Below, piece after piece: positions 15,652 through 24,640 of a stretch of DNA of 41,323 bases (its first letter is position 1; the number at the start of each line of letters is the position of its first letter). Below the pieces are notes generated by a model, which did no database searches, was not told where the DNA came from, and saw only the letters and a list, made by a program, of their open reading frames with translations. The DNA comes from Myxococcales bacterium. GTDB taxonomy: Bacteria > Myxococcota_A > Polyangia > Haliangiales > Haliangiaceae. The stretch covers positions 1 to 41,323 of the forward strand of contig JAEUJY010000041.1 in NCBI GenBank assembly GCA_016794525.1. The letters are read 5' to 3'. A program made the translations under genes and the position numbers.

Positions 15652-16323
15652 CTAGAAGTAATAGCTGGCGCCGATCGTCAGCGCGCCGCCGCTGCGCTGC
15701 GCGTCGTCGGTCGTGGCGCCGGTGCCGTCGGTCATGCGCGCCGCCGCGCCATCGTCGGCGGGCTCGCGGGCCAGGAGCCGCAGCTCGGCGGCCACGCCGA
15801 TCCGGCCGAAGCGGCGCTCGACGCCGGCGCCGAGCTGTACGTCGCCGACCTGGCTGGCCTCACGCTGCGCGTCGGTGAGGTCGGGATCGCCGTCGCTGGT
15901 CGCGCCCAGGCCGGCGAGCAGGTACAGATCCCAGCGGGCGTAGGGCCGCGGGTGGAACAGGATCGCCAGCGCGGCGGCGTCGACGTGGCGCGCGACCGCC
16001 TCGTCGACGTCTTGCTCCTGCACGTGGGCGGCGGTCAGCTCGAGCTGCCAGCGCGGCCGCAGGCGGTAGCGCAGCTGGAGCCCGGCGCCGGCGTACGGCG
16101 TGCCGCGATCGTCCATCGCGCCCGGCTCGGCCAGCGACACCGACGCCAGGTGCGCGCCGACGCCCCAGCGCGGCAGGCTCGGTCGCGGCGCGGCCGACGG
16201 CGCGTCGGGCGTCGGTGTGACCCCGCATTCACAGGCGCCGGGTGGACCGTCGGCGTGCGCGACGGTGGCGACGAGCGTGGTGGCGAGAAACGCGGCAGCG
16301 ATCGCGGGACGTGTGGCGAACAT
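15652..16323 (-). CDS. Outer-membrane beta-barrel protein
   Basis: The 223-residue product has a Sec signal peptide (MFATRPAIAAAFLATTLVATVAHA, cleavage after about 24). A short Cys-containing, Pro-rich linker (C-E-C) follows, then a series of amphipathic strands with tight turns, and it ends in Y-Y-F, the aromatic C-terminal signature recognised by the BAM machinery. The strands GVGAHLASVSLAE, LQLRYRLRPRWQLELTAA and WDLYLLAGLGA are typical of small OmpA/OmpW-type barrels. Start ATG 16323 is preceded by AAGGAG in the transcript. The role is unknown. The Cys pair after the signal could anchor or cross-link the N-terminus. Confidence 0.85.
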   Translation of the reverse strand: MFATRPAIAAAFLATTLVATVAHADGPPGACECGVTPTPDAPSAAPRPSLPRWGVGAHLASVSLAEPGAMDDRGTPYAGAGLQLRYRLRPRWQLELTAAHVQEQDVDEAVARHVDAAALAILFHPRPYARWDLYLLAGLGATSDGDPDLTDAQREASQVGDVQLGAGVERRFGRIGVAAELRLLAREPADDGAAARMTDGTGATTDDAQRSGGALTIGASYYF

Positions 16324-16400
16324 CGACAGGCTCCTTGGCGGGCGGGGGATGCCGCGAGAGCTATCCACGCCGCGTGCCAGGTCCGCCGCCGTCACGCCGC

Positions 16401-16916
16401 CTACAGGTCTTTGAACACCAGGCCGGCGAGGTAGTCCATCTTGCCGAGGTCGACGCCGTTGTGGCGCAGGATCGCGTAGGCGTGGGCGAGGTGGAAGTGG
16501 AAGTTCGGCACCGCGAAGTTGACGACGTAGTTCGCCGGCTCGAGGTACTTGCCGGGCATCCAGCCGAAGGTGATCTTGGCCTCGGCGGCGCGGGCGTAGT
16601 CGGCGGGCGTCAGGCCGCGCAGGTACGCGACGGTGTCGGCGATGCGCGCCTGGCAGTCGGCGACCGACTTCTGATCGTCGGCGTGGCCCGGCGCGGCCTT
16701 GCCGGTCAGGCGGGCGGCGGCGAGCTTGGCGGTGTCGCACGCCGAGCCGAGCTGGCGGACCAGCGCGAACTGATCGGGCGCGAGCCGCGCCGTCAGCAGC
16801 GTGTCGGCGTCGAACTTCTTGGCGGTGGCGTGGGCGCGGGCCTTGTCGAGCCAGCCCGCCATGCGCTCGAGCTGATCGGCCATGTGGGCGATGGTGGTGG
16901 CGACGTCGATCTGCAT
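16401..16916 (-). CDS. DUF1993 family protein
   Basis: The 171-residue cytoplasmic helical protein shows the DUF1993 pattern: L-A-P-D-Q-F-A-L-V-R-Q-L-G-S-A-C-D near residues 42-58, a middle segment DCQARIADTVAYLRGLTPAD, and a C-terminal F-A-V-P-N-F-H-F-H-L-A-H-A-Y-A-I-L-R-H-N-G-V block. The family is a DinB-like four-helix bundle of unknown function; the two His in F-H-F-H-L may bind metal. An alternative GTG-type or ATG start four codons upstream (16928) is possible. It follows the dehydrogenase gene by 32 bases on the same strand, so the two are probably cotranscribed. Confidence 0.92.
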   Translation of the reverse strand: MQIDVATTIAHMADQLERMAGWLDKARAHATAKKFDADTLLTARLAPDQFALVRQLGSACDTAKLAAARLTGKAAPGHADDQKSVADCQARIADTVAYLRGLTPADYARAAEAKITFGWMPGKYLEPANYVVNFAVPNFHFHLAHAYAILRHNGVDLGKMDYLAGLVFKDL

Positions 16917-16948
16917 GGCCGCGACCATAGCGCCGGGCCCGACGGCCG

Positions 16949-17794
16949 TCACGCCGGCGGCGCCAGCCCGAGCACGCCCATGTCGTCGGCGCCGTGGCCG
17001 GCGGCGATCAGCTGGTCGGCGCGCGCGGCGATCGCGGCGATCGCCGCCAGCGGCGCCCCGCCGACCGCGTCGATCATCAGGCCGAGATCCTTGCGCGCCA
17101 TCGCCAGCTCGAAGCTGGCGGCGAAGTCGCCGGCGGCCATCTTCTTGCCGCGGACCTCGATCGCGCCGCCCGGCTTGAGCCGGGCCATGACGTCGAGCAC
17201 CTCGCCGCCGGCCAGCCCGCCGGCGCGGCCGATCGCCAGCGCGTCGGCCATGCCGGCGGTGATCGCGATCAGCATCGCGTTGCCGCACAGCTTCATCGCC
17301 GCGGCGCGGCCGTGATCCTCGCCGACGTGCCACAGGTCGCCGGTCATCGCGGCCAGCGCGGCGTCGACCTTGGCGTAGGCGTCGGCGGGGCCGGCGCACA
17401 GCATGATGCCCTTGGCGCGCTCGGCCGCGGCCGGCGACATGAACACCGGCGCGTGCAGGAAGCCGACGCCGGCGGCGGCCAGCCGCGCGGCGCGCGCCCG
17501 CGACCCGACGATCGACGTCGTCGTGTGATCGATGACGACCGCGCCCGGCGGCAAGGCGGGCACCGCCTCGGCGAGGATCGCGTCGACGGCGGCGTCGTCC
17601 TTGACGCACAGGTGGATCCGGTCGGCGCCGGCGGCCGCCTCGGCGACGGTGGCGGCGATGCGCGCGCCGGCCTCGGCCAGCGGCGCGGCCTTGGCCGCGG
17701 TGCGGTTCCACACCGTGACGGTGCCGGTGGTGGCGAGCAGGTGACGGACGAAGCCGGTGCCGAGCAGGCCGGTGCCGAAGAACGCGATGCGCAT
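16949..17794 (-). CDS. NAD(P)-dependent 3-hydroxyisobutyrate dehydrogenase-like oxidoreductase
   Basis: The 281-residue enzyme starts M-R-I-A-F-F-G-T-G-L-L-G-T-G-F, the Rossmann NAD(P)-binding loop of the beta-hydroxyacid dehydrogenase family. The N-R-T segment after the second strand favours NADP. The substrate-binding D-A-P-V-type motif appears as H-A-P-V-F-M-S (about 116-122). The catalytic Lys lies in A-M-K-L-C-G-N (Lys168). The C-terminal helical domain with MARKDLGLMIDAV completes the fold. Family members oxidise 3-hydroxy acids or reduce small aldehydes and imines; the replacement of the usual D-A-P-V-S-G by H-A-P-V-F-M suggests a divergent substrate. It precedes the DUF1993 gene in a likely two-gene unit. 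Confidence 0.93.
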   Translation of the reverse strand: MRIAFFGTGLLGTGFVRHLLATTGTVTVWNRTAAKAAPLAEAGARIAATVAEAAAGADRIHLCVKDDAAVDAILAEAVPALPPGAVVIDHTTTSIVGSRARAARLAAAGVGFLHAPVFMSPAAAERAKGIMLCAGPADAYAKVDAALAAMTGDLWHVGEDHGRAAAMKLCGNAMLIAITAGMADALAIGRAGGLAGGEVLDVMARLKPGGAIEVRGKKMAAGDFAASFELAMARKDLGLMIDAVGGAPLAAIAAIAARADQLIAAGHGADDMGVLGLAPPA

Positions 17795-17837
17795 GCGGCG
17801 ACGGTACCGGATCGCGCCGGCGCCGCGCGCGTGGTCG

Positions 17838-20294
17838 CTAGCGGATCGCGATCGTCCCGGCGCCGACGATCCGCACCTGCAGCCGCCCCGCCTCGGCCCG
17901 CCAGCACCCCGGCGTGCAGGTCTGCAGCGCGGCGTCGCTGACGGCGAACCCCAGCGCGCTGCCGTCGCGCGTGACCGCGGTCGGCGCGGCGACGTGGGCG
18001 GCCAGCGCGGCCCGGGTGTCGAGGTCGAAGGTGGCGGCGACGTACTGGCTGCCGGGCGTGAACGTGAGCTGGTAGGCGTCGGCGGTGGCCTGGCCGGCGG
18101 CGTAGGCGTCGTCGTGCAGGCGGGTCCAGGTCGCGCCGCCGTCGGGCGTGATCAGCAGGCGCAGCTCGCCGCCGAACGCGGGATCGGCGTACGACGTGAC
18201 GCCGGGCGCGGTGGCCGGCTCGAGCGTGTCGGCGGCGCGCGCGAACATCGGCACGAAGCGATCGGCGGCCCGCCACAGCGGCAGGCGATCGAGCGGCGCG
18301 GCGGCGGTGGTCGCGGTGGCGCCGTCGCCGGTCGTCGCGGCCCCGGTCCACCAGTCGATCCACCGGCCGGGCGGCAGCACCGCGACCCGCGTCGTGGCGC
18401 CGGCCTCGATCACCGGCGCGACCAGCAGGTCGTCGCCGAGCAAGAACATCGCGTCGTCGCAGCCGGCGGTCGGGTAGACGAAGCCGCACGGCCGGGTGAC
18501 CGGCGTGCCGTCGGCGCCGGCGGCCTGGGCCAGCGTCCACAGGAGCGGGTTGAGGTCGAGGTGCAGCCGCGCGTAGGTCCGGTAGATGTCGAGCGCCGGC
18601 GCCGGGTACAGCGCGGTGTCCCACGGGTTGTGCGACGGGCCGCCGCCGCCGAGCTGCATGATCGTGCCGAGCGCCGCGTACTGCGCCCACCGGCTCAGCA
18701 CCTCGGTGGTCGGGGTGCCCTCGCGGTAGCCGCCGATGTCCGAGCCGAAGAACGGGTAGCCCGACACCGACAGCGACAGCCCGCCGGCGATCGCCGCGGG
18801 CAGGCCGCCGACGTTGCGCTCGCCGCGGCCGTTGTCGACGCCGTGGCGCGAGAAGTCGCTGTCGAGGTCGCCGGGCCAGATGCAGGTGTTGCGATCCTGA
18901 TCGCCCCACGCGCCGGCGCGGGTGATGAGGAAGCCGTCGCCCGGCGGCAGCGCTCCGAGGTACGCGTCGTGGTAGTAGCGGTTGAAGATGCCGTGCAGGT
19001 CCTGGTTGTCGCCGGCGGCCAGCCGCATCGTCAGCTGGATGCCGTACAGCGCCGGCACGACGTCCTCGCCGTAGTCGAGCTTGAAGCCGCTGACGCCGCG
19101 GGCCACCGCGCGGGCGATGCGCTCGCGCCAGAACGTCACCGCCGCCGGGTTGGTGAAGTCGATCAGCCCGACCGGGCCCTGGTTCCACGGAAACGGCAGC
19201 GTCCGGCCGCCGTCGTCCATGACGAACAGGTGGGCGGCGTCGGCGGCGCGGTAGTCGTCGGCGGTGGTGCCCGACGACAGGAGGTACGGCGTCGACCACA
19301 CCACGACCCGGTAGCCGAGCCCGCGCAGCTCGGCGAGCAGCGCGTCGATCCCGACGAAGCGCTGCTCGTCGAACGTGAACGTGTTGTAGCCGGTCTGCCA
19401 CGGGTTATCGATCCACATCGTCGAGCCGGGGATGCCGAGCGCGCGCATCTGCTGGGCGTCGTCGCGGACCTCGGCGCTGGAGCGGTGCTCGTTGCGCCAC
19501 TGCTGCGGCGCGAACGCCCAGCGCGGCGGCACCGCCGGCCGCGCGGTGGCGGCGACGTAGTGGCGCACCAGATCGAGCGGGGCGTCGGCGACGAACAGCT
19601 CGAACGCCAGCGGGCCGCGGGTCGGCAGGTTGAAGGTGGCGGTGGCGGCGTCGGGCGTGGTCGCGCCCAGGTCGAACGCGCCGGCGCGGCGATCGCGGAC
19701 GAACAGGCCCAGGCCGCGCCGCGGCCACAGCGCCAGCGGCACCGGCACGTGGGCCTCGTTGAGCCCCGACTCGAAGGCGTCGTCGGGGCGGAACTGCGCC
19801 TCGCGCACCTGGCCGGTGGCGTTGGCGCCGCCGAAGCTCTCGCCGAAGCCGTACAGCGGCTCGCCGGGCGCCATCGGCACCGCCAGCCGGGTCAGCACCG
19901 CGCCGCCGACCGCGCTGGCATCGATCGCCAGCGTCGCGTCGCGGTCGTGATCGCCCGGCGTGAGCCGCAGCCGGGCGCCGCCCTCGAGCACCAGCCACCC
20001 GTCGGCGTCGAGCGCGGTGGCGCGGGCCGGGCGGCTCCAGGTGAGCGGGTCGTCGCCGGTGACCCGCGGGTCGTAGTAGTGGCCGGGATCGGGCTCGGCG
20101 ACGGTGGCGATCTCGACGAAGGCGGCGCGCACCATCGGGCCGCCGGCCGGCGGGGTGATGGTCAGGGTCAGCGGATCGGTGGTGATCGTGACGGCGCCGA
20201 CGGTGACGCTGGCGGGGGGCGGGGTTGGCGCGCCGTCGTCGCCGCACCCGAGGGCGATCGACGCGAGCGCCGCGGACACGAGCAGGCCACGCAT
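17838..20294 (-). CDS. Glycoside hydrolase family 31 lipoprotein
   Basis: The 818-residue protein starts at ATG 20294 with a lipoprotein signal (lipobox A-L-G-C, Cys17). It has an N-terminal beta-sandwich, then a (beta/alpha)8 barrel with GH31 signatures: the W-I-D-N-P-W region, G-F-K-L-D-Y-G-E with nucleophile Asp407, and F-F-G-S-D-I-G-G-Y. A proximal sandwich domain follows (LPPGRWIDWWTG). GH31 enzymes are retaining alpha-glucosidases, alpha-xylosidases or related enzymes; K-L-D-Y-G-E resembles the alpha-xylosidase/sulfoquinovosidase side, but substrate cannot be fixed. The about 100 C-terminal residues end in a Cys pair (QTCTPGC). It should act at the cell surface on alpha-glycosides. It is divergent from the KirBac gene across 74 bases. 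Confidence 0.93.
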   Translation of the reverse strand: MRGLLVSAALASIALGCGDDGAPTPPPASVTVGAVTITTDPLTLTITPPAGGPMVRAAFVEIATVAEPDPGHYYDPRVTGDDPLTWSRPARATALDADGWLVLEGGARLRLTPGDHDRDATLAIDASAVGGAVLTRLAVPMAPGEPLYGFGESFGGANATGQVREAQFRPDDAFESGLNEAHVPVPLALWPRRGLGLFVRDRRAGAFDLGATTPDAATATFNLPTRGPLAFELFVADAPLDLVRHYVAATARPAVPPRWAFAPQQWRNEHRSSAEVRDDAQQMRALGIPGSTMWIDNPWQTGYNTFTFDEQRFVGIDALLAELRGLGYRVVVWSTPYLLSSGTTADDYRAADAAHLFVMDDGGRTLPFPWNQGPVGLIDFTNPAAVTFWRERIARAVARGVSGFKLDYGEDVVPALYGIQLTMRLAAGDNQDLHGIFNRYYHDAYLGALPPGDGFLITRAGAWGDQDRNTCIWPGDLDSDFSRHGVDNGRGERNVGGLPAAIAGGLSLSVSGYPFFGSDIGGYREGTPTTEVLSRWAQYAALGTIMQLGGGGPSHNPWDTALYPAPALDIYRTYARLHLDLNPLLWTLAQAAGADGTPVTRPCGFVYPTAGCDDAMFLLGDDLLVAPVIEAGATTRVAVLPPGRWIDWWTGAATTGDGATATTAAAPLDRLPLWRAADRFVPMFARAADTLEPATAPGVTSYADPAFGGELRLLITPDGGATWTRLHDDAYAAGQATADAYQLTFTPGSQYVAATFDLDTRAALAAHVAAPTAVTRDGSALGFAVSDAALQTCTPGCWRAEAGRLQVRIVGAGTIAIR

Positions 20295-20368
20295 CGCGCG
20301 AGCATCGCAGAGGTCGGCGGCCGCGGGGCAAAACTTGCGCACCGACGGGCGCCGCCGAAGATCGGCCG

Positions 20369-21211
20369 ATGGCCTCTCCTCCGACCCCGCCCCGGCTGGT
20401 GCTGCTGGGCGACCGCCGCCGACCGCTGGCGGACCTGTACCACGCGCTGCTGGTGCGGCCGTGGTGGTTCGCGCTCGGCCTCCTTGCCGGCGGCTTCGTC
20501 GCGATCAACCTGACGTTCGCGCTGGCGTTCTGGGCGACCGGCGGCGTCGCCAACGCCCACGGGTTCGCCGATCACGTCTACTTCAGCGTCCAGACCGCCG
20601 GCACGATCGGCTACGGCGGCATGACCCCGACCACGACCGCGGCCAACCTGCTGGTCACCGCCGAGTCGATCGTCAGCCTGCTGACCACCGCGCTGGCCAC
20701 CGGCATCGTCTTCGCCAAGTACTCGCGCTCGACGGCGCGGATCCGGTTCGCGCGGCAACCGACGGTGGCCCCGTTCGACGGCCGGCCGACGCTGCGCCTG
20801 CGCATCGGCAACCAGCGCGGCAACTCGATCGTCGAGGCGCAGATCCGCGTCGTCTTCAGCCGGACCCACGTGACCCGCGAGGGCGAGACGTTCTACCCGC
20901 AGGTCGACCTGGCGCTGGTGCGCGATCGCGCCCCGGCGCTGTCGCGGGCGTGGACGGTGATGCACGTGATCGACGACGCCAGCCCGCTGGCCGGCCACGA
21001 CGCCGCCAGCCTGGCGGCGATCGAGGCCGAGTTGTTCGTGTCGGTGACCGGGGTCGACGAGACGACGATGCAGACGGTCCACGCCCGGACCTCGTACGAC
21101 GCCGGGGCGATCGCGTGGGGGATGCGGCCGGCCGACGTGGTCGGGGCGCGCCCGGACGGCACGATGGTGGTCGATCTCGGCCAGTTCGACGAGCTGGCCG
21201 CGGTCGCGTGA
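20369..21211 (+). CDS. KirBac-type inward-rectifier potassium channel
   Basis: The 280-residue protein has the Kir layout. A cytoplasmic N-terminus and slide helix (about 20-30, ADLYHALLVRPWW) lead to TM1 (about 32-56), a pore helix and the selectivity filter T-I-G-Y-G (79-83) followed by G-M-T-P. TM2 (about 92-116) follows, then an immunoglobulin-like cytoplasmic domain (about 130-270) beginning R-F-A-R-Q-P-T-V-A-P-F-D-G-R-P-T-L-R-L-R-I-G-N-Q-R. That last stretch is a hallmark of bacterial Kir channels. It should form a tetrameric K+ channel in the inner membrane. The length is slightly short of typical KirBac proteins (about 300). The start is the first ATG after the divergent promoter region. 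Confidence 0.96.
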   Translation: MASPPTPPRLVLLGDRRRPLADLYHALLVRPWWFALGLLAGGFVAINLTFALAFWATGGVANAHGFADHVYFSVQTAGTIGYGGMTPTTTAANLLVTAESIVSLLTTALATGIVFAKYSRSTARIRFARQPTVAPFDGRPTLRLRIGNQRGNSIVEAQIRVVFSRTHVTREGETFYPQVDLALVRDRAPALSRAWTVMHVIDDASPLAGHDAASLAAIEAELFVSVTGVDETTMQTVHARTSYDAGAIAWGMRPADVVGARPDGTMVVDLGQFDELAAVA

Positions 21212-21271
21212 CGCGCCGCGGCGGCACGTCGTGGTCGCGACGGCGGCGGCTTTGCGATACACCACGCCCCG

Positions 21272-23026
21272 ATGCCGACCGCCTCCGACCGCCTGATCGA
21301 GACCATCCGCAGCGCGATCATCGGCGATGACTCCGCCCTCGACGGGCCCTACGGCCCGCGCCGCGTGACCTACGCCGACTACACCGCGTCGGGGCGCTCG
21401 CTGGGGTTCATCGAGGACTTCATCCGCACCCAGGTGATGCCGCTCTACGCCAACACCCACACCGAGACCTCGGGCACCGGGCTGCAGACCACGCGGTTCC
21501 GCGAGGAGGCCCGGGCGATCATCAAGGCCGCGGTGGGCGGCGGCCCCGACGACGTCGTGATCTTCTGCGGCTCGGGCGCGACCGGCGCGATCAACAAGCT
21601 GATCGACATCCTCAACCTGCGGCTGCCGGCCGATCTCGACGCCCGCCACGGCCTGGCCGACCACATCCCGGCGGCGGCGCGGCCGGTGGTGTTCATCGGC
21701 CCCTACGAGCACCACTCCAACGAGCTGCCGTGGCGCGAGTCGATCGCCGACGTGATCACGATCGGCGAGGACGCCGACGGCCACATCGATCTGACCGAGC
21801 TCGAGGACGAGCTCCGACGCTACGCCGACCGGCCGCTCAAGATCGGCAGCTTCTCGGCGGCGTCCAACGTCACCGGCATCGGCACCGACACCCGCGCGAT
21901 CGGCGCGCTGTTGCACCGCTACGGCGCGTACGCGTTCTGGGACTTCGCCGCCGCCGCGCCCTACGTCCGCATCGAGATGAACATGCGCGACGACCGGCCC
22001 GGCGGTGACCTGATCTACAAGGACGCGGTGTTCCTGTCGCCGCACAAGTTCATCGGCGGCCCGGGCACGCCGGGCGTGCTGATCGCCAAGCGCCACCTGT
22101 TCCACAACACCGTGCCGGCGACGCCGGGCGGCGGCACCGTGCAGTACGTCAACCCGGAGGAGCACCGCTACCTCGCCGACCCCGAGCACCGCGAGGAGGG
22201 CGGCACCCCGGCGATCATCGAGTCGATCCGCGCCGGGCTGGTGTTCCAGCTCAAGGAGGCGGTGGGCTGGGAGACGATCCGCGCCCGCGAGCACGACTTC
22301 ATCACCCGGGCGATCGCGTCGTGGGCGCAGCACCCGAACCTGCTGATCCTCGGCAACAAGGACGCCTGGCGGCTGTCGATCGTGTCGTTCGTGGTGCGCC
22401 ACCAGGACGCCTACCTGCACCACAACTTCGTCGTCGCGCTGCTCAACGATCTGTTCGGCATCCAGGCCCGCGGCGGCTGCTCCTGCGCCGGTCCGTACGG
22501 CCACCGCCTGCTCGGCATCGACCTGGCGACGTCGAAGGAGTTCGAGCGCGAGATCGTGCGCGGCTGCGAGGGCATCAAGCCGGGCTGGGTGCGGGTCAAC
22601 TTCAACTACTTCCTGTCGGAGACGCAGTTCCAGTTCTTGCTCGACGCGATCCACCTGATCGCGACCGACGGCTGGAAGTTCCTGCCCGACTACACCTTCT
22701 GCCCCGAGACCGGGCTGTGGCGGCACCGCCGCGGCCGGCCCGACGCGACGATGCGCCTGGCCGACGTCACCTACCGCACCGGGCGGATGGAGTTCCGCTC
22801 GCGCCACGCCACCGAGCCCGAGAGCGCGCTGGCCGGCTACCTCGAGGACGCCCGCCGGCTGGTCGCGGCGGTCGGCGCGGGCGCCGCGGCGACGCGCGAG
22901 TGCACCGACGTCGATCGCACCGCCGACTTCGAGGCGCTGCGCTGGTTCCCGCTGCCGACCGAGGTCGCCGCCGAGCTGGCGGGGACGCCGGCGCCGTCGC
23001 GGCCGCGGCCGTCGTTCAAGCGGTGA
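21272..23026 (+). CDS. Class-V aminotransferase-fold PLP enzyme (cysteine desulfurase-like)
   Basis: At 584 residues this is longer than standard cysteine desulfurases (about 400). The PLP core has Y-A-D-Y-T-A-S-G near the N-terminus, N-T-H-T-E-T-S-G, G-S-G-A-T-G-A-I-N-K and Y-E-H-H-S-N-E-L-P-W. These are followed by D-F-A-A-A-A-P-Y and the Schiff-base lysine in S-P-H-K-F-I-G-G-P-G-T-P-G (Lys259). A Cys-containing loop (GGCSCAGPYG, about residues 404-413) recalls the SufS/CsdA catalytic Cys region, but sulfur chemistry is not proven. The C-terminal about 110 residues after the aminotransferase fold are an extension. Related enzymes remove a group from the alpha or beta position of amino acids. 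It follows the KirBac gene by 60 bases, possibly cotranscribed. Confidence 0.92.
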   Translation: MPTASDRLIETIRSAIIGDDSALDGPYGPRRVTYADYTASGRSLGFIEDFIRTQVMPLYANTHTETSGTGLQTTRFREEARAIIKAAVGGGPDDVVIFCGSGATGAINKLIDILNLRLPADLDARHGLADHIPAAARPVVFIGPYEHHSNELPWRESIADVITIGEDADGHIDLTELEDELRRYADRPLKIGSFSAASNVTGIGTDTRAIGALLHRYGAYAFWDFAAAAPYVRIEMNMRDDRPGGDLIYKDAVFLSPHKFIGGPGTPGVLIAKRHLFHNTVPATPGGGTVQYVNPEEHRYLADPEHREEGGTPAIIESIRAGLVFQLKEAVGWETIRAREHDFITRAIASWAQHPNLLILGNKDAWRLSIVSFVVRHQDAYLHHNFVVALLNDLFGIQARGGCSCAGPYGHRLLGIDLATSKEFEREIVRGCEGIKPGWVRVNFNYFLSETQFQFLLDAIHLIATDGWKFLPDYTFCPETGLWRHRRGRPDATMRLADVTYRTGRMEFRSRHATEPESALAGYLEDARRLVAAVGAGAAATRECTDVDRTADFEALRWFPLPTEVAAELAGTPAPSRPRPSFKR

Positions 23027-23040
23027 TCCGGTCGGCCCGG

Positions 23041-23059
23041 CCTGGCAAAGGCCGGCGGG
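23041..23059 (+). terminator. Possible hairpin downstream of the aminotransferase-like gene
   Basis: A self-complementary stretch (CCGGCCT and AGGCCGG around a short loop, centred near 23046) lies about 15 bases after the stop. No T-run follows, so it may be only a transcript-stabilising hairpin. Confidence 0.25.
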
Positions 23060-23150
23060 GAGCGGCAGGGGGCCGTCGCGCGCGCCGAAATCGACCGCGG
23101 GCGCGATGGAATCGGAGGGCTGTGACGACCACAGGGCGAGAGGAGATTCG

Positions 23151-24068
23151 ATGACGAAGCAAGCCTGTGGGATCGCGTGCCTGGTGGCCGCGGTCGGTTC
23201 GTGGTCCGCGGCCCGCGCCGAGGACGCCGTCGCCGCCGAGGCGCCGTGCGCGATCGAGATCGCGCGCGCCCCCGACGACGCGCGCGCGGCGATCGCGCGC
23301 TGGGTGGCCGAGGAGCCGCGCTGCGGCGCGCCGCTGACCGTGCGGGTGGTGCCGACCGCCGACGGCCTGTACGTGCTGGCCGAGGCCGCCGACGGGCGGA
23401 CGTTCGAGCGGGTCGTGCCCGACGCCGAGGCCGCCGGGGTGCTGGTGGCGAGCTGGGCGGCGCGGGTCGACGAGCGCCCGGCCGCCGGCGCGCCGGTCGC
23501 GGCGCCCGCGGTCGCGCCGTTCGCGGCGCCGTCGGCCGCCGGCGAGCCGGTCGATGGTGGCCCGGTCGAGGCGGTGCCGACCGACGCCTGGCGGGGTCGC
23601 TGGATCGAGGTCGCGGCCAGCGTGGCCGAGTACGACACCGTCGGCGTGATGGCGAGCGGGCGGCTGGCGCTGGCCGGCAGCGGCCGGTGGAGCGTCGGGC
23701 TCGCCGCGGATCTGCGCGTGGCGTCGGTGCCGGCGATCACCGACACGGCGATGCCGGATCGCCGGGCGATGGTCGAGGCCACCGCGGCGATCCAGGGCGC
23801 GTGGACGCTGCACGCGGCGGCGTGGCGGGTGCGGGCCGAGCTCGACCTCGGCTTCGGCGGCCAGCGCGTCTACCGCTGGGACGCGGTGAACCAGGTGCGC
23901 GCCGGGCTCGAGGTGGGGCGCCACCTCGGCGGGCGCTGGGGGGCGTTCGTGCGCGGCGAGTCGACCACCAGCCGCGAGTCGCTGGGCGACGTCCTGCACG
24001 ACGCGACCAACTTCACCGAGGACACCCACTGGCTGGGCCTCGCGGCCGGGCTCGCGACGCCGCTGTGA
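23151..24068 (+). CDS. Secreted protein coupled to ECF sigma factor gene
   Basis: The start at ATG 23151 has a good AGGAG seven bases upstream. The 305-residue product carries a Sec signal (MTKQACGIACLVAAVGSWSAARA, cleavage after about 23). A globular domain with a Cys pair follows (APCAIEIARAPDDARAAIARW...EEPRCGAPLTV, about 30-65), then an Ala/Pro-rich linker (about 105-150). A C-terminal set of amphipathic beta strands ending G-L-A-A-G-L-A-T-P-L suggests a periplasmic or outer-membrane beta structure. It overlaps the sigma factor gene by GTGA, so the three genes 23151-25581 form one translation-coupled operon. It could be the envelope sensor or output of that sigma circuit; that is inference. 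I do not recognise a family. Confidence 0.8.
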   Translation: MTKQACGIACLVAAVGSWSAARAEDAVAAEAPCAIEIARAPDDARAAIARWVAEEPRCGAPLTVRVVPTADGLYVLAEAADGRTFERVVPDAEAAGVLVASWAARVDERPAAGAPVAAPAVAPFAAPSAAGEPVDGGPVEAVPTDAWRGRWIEVAASVAEYDTVGVMASGRLALAGSGRWSVGLAADLRVASVPAITDTAMPDRRAMVEATAAIQGAWTLHAAAWRVRAELDLGFGGQRVYRWDAVNQVRAGLEVGRHLGGRWGAFVRGESTTSRESLGDVLHDATNFTEDTHWLGLAAGLATPL

Positions 24069-24640
24069 GCGAGCGCCGCGGCCAGCTGGTCACGCTGCGC
24101 GCCCCGGCCGACGAGCCGCTGGGCGACGCGGGGCTGGTCGCGGCGTGCGCCGCGGGGGATCGCGCGGCCCGCGGGCTCCTGTTCGAGCGCTACGTCGACG
24201 TCGTGCATCGGTTCGTCGCGCACCTGCGCGCCAGCGACGCGGCCGACGTCGACGACGTGGTCCAGGCGACGTTCGTCGCGGCGTTCGCGGCGGCGGCGCG
24301 GTTCCGCGGTGCCCACGCGCGGCCGTGGCTCCTGGGCATCGCGGCGCACCTGGCGTTCGACCGCGCGCGGCGCGAGGTGCGGCGCAAGCGCGCGCTGGCC
24401 GCGGTGGCCGAACGGGCGAGCGGCGCGACGACCAGCGGCGACGCGGTGCTGCGGCGGGCGCTGCCGGTGGCGCTGGCCGCGCTGCCCGAGCCGCTGCGCG
24501 CCGCGGTGGTGATGATCGACGTGCTCGAGGAGACCGGCGCCGACGCCGCGCGAGCGCTGGGCATCCCCGAGGGCACGCTGTGGCGGCGCGTCCACGAGGC
24601 GCGGCAGGCGCTGCGGCGCGCGCTGGACGGTGAACCGTGA
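24065..24640 (+). CDS. ECF-type RNA polymerase sigma factor
   Basis: The 191-residue protein from GTG 24065 has sigma region 2: RYVDVVHRFVAHLRA, then a D-V-D-D-V-V-Q-A-T-F-V-A-A-F motif, then RPWLLGIAAHLAFDRAR (about residues 40-110). After a linker comes sigma region 4 with L-P-E-P-L-R-A-A-V-V-M and a helix-turn-helix ARALGIPEGTLWRRVHEARQALRRAL (about 135-185). It has no region 1 or 3. It is coupled by GTGA overlaps to the secreted protein before it and the zinc-finger membrane protein after it, the usual ECF/anti-sigma order. Its promoter targets are not visible in the window. Confidence 0.95.
   Translation: MSERRGQLVTLRAPADEPLGDAGLVAACAAGDRAARGLLFERYVDVVHRFVAHLRASDAADVDDVVQATFVAAFAAAARFRGAHARPWLLGIAAHLAFDRARREVRRKRALAAVAERASGATTSGDAVLRRALPVALAALPEPLRAAVVMIDVLEETGADAARALGIPEGTLWRRVHEARQALRRALDGEP

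Noticed and set aside
17757-23782. Long antisense frames opposite the GH31 gene (plus) and the KirBac/aminotransferase genes (minus)
   Set aside because: Both strands are open because of extreme GC bias; the opposite frames carry clear catalytic motifs while these have none.
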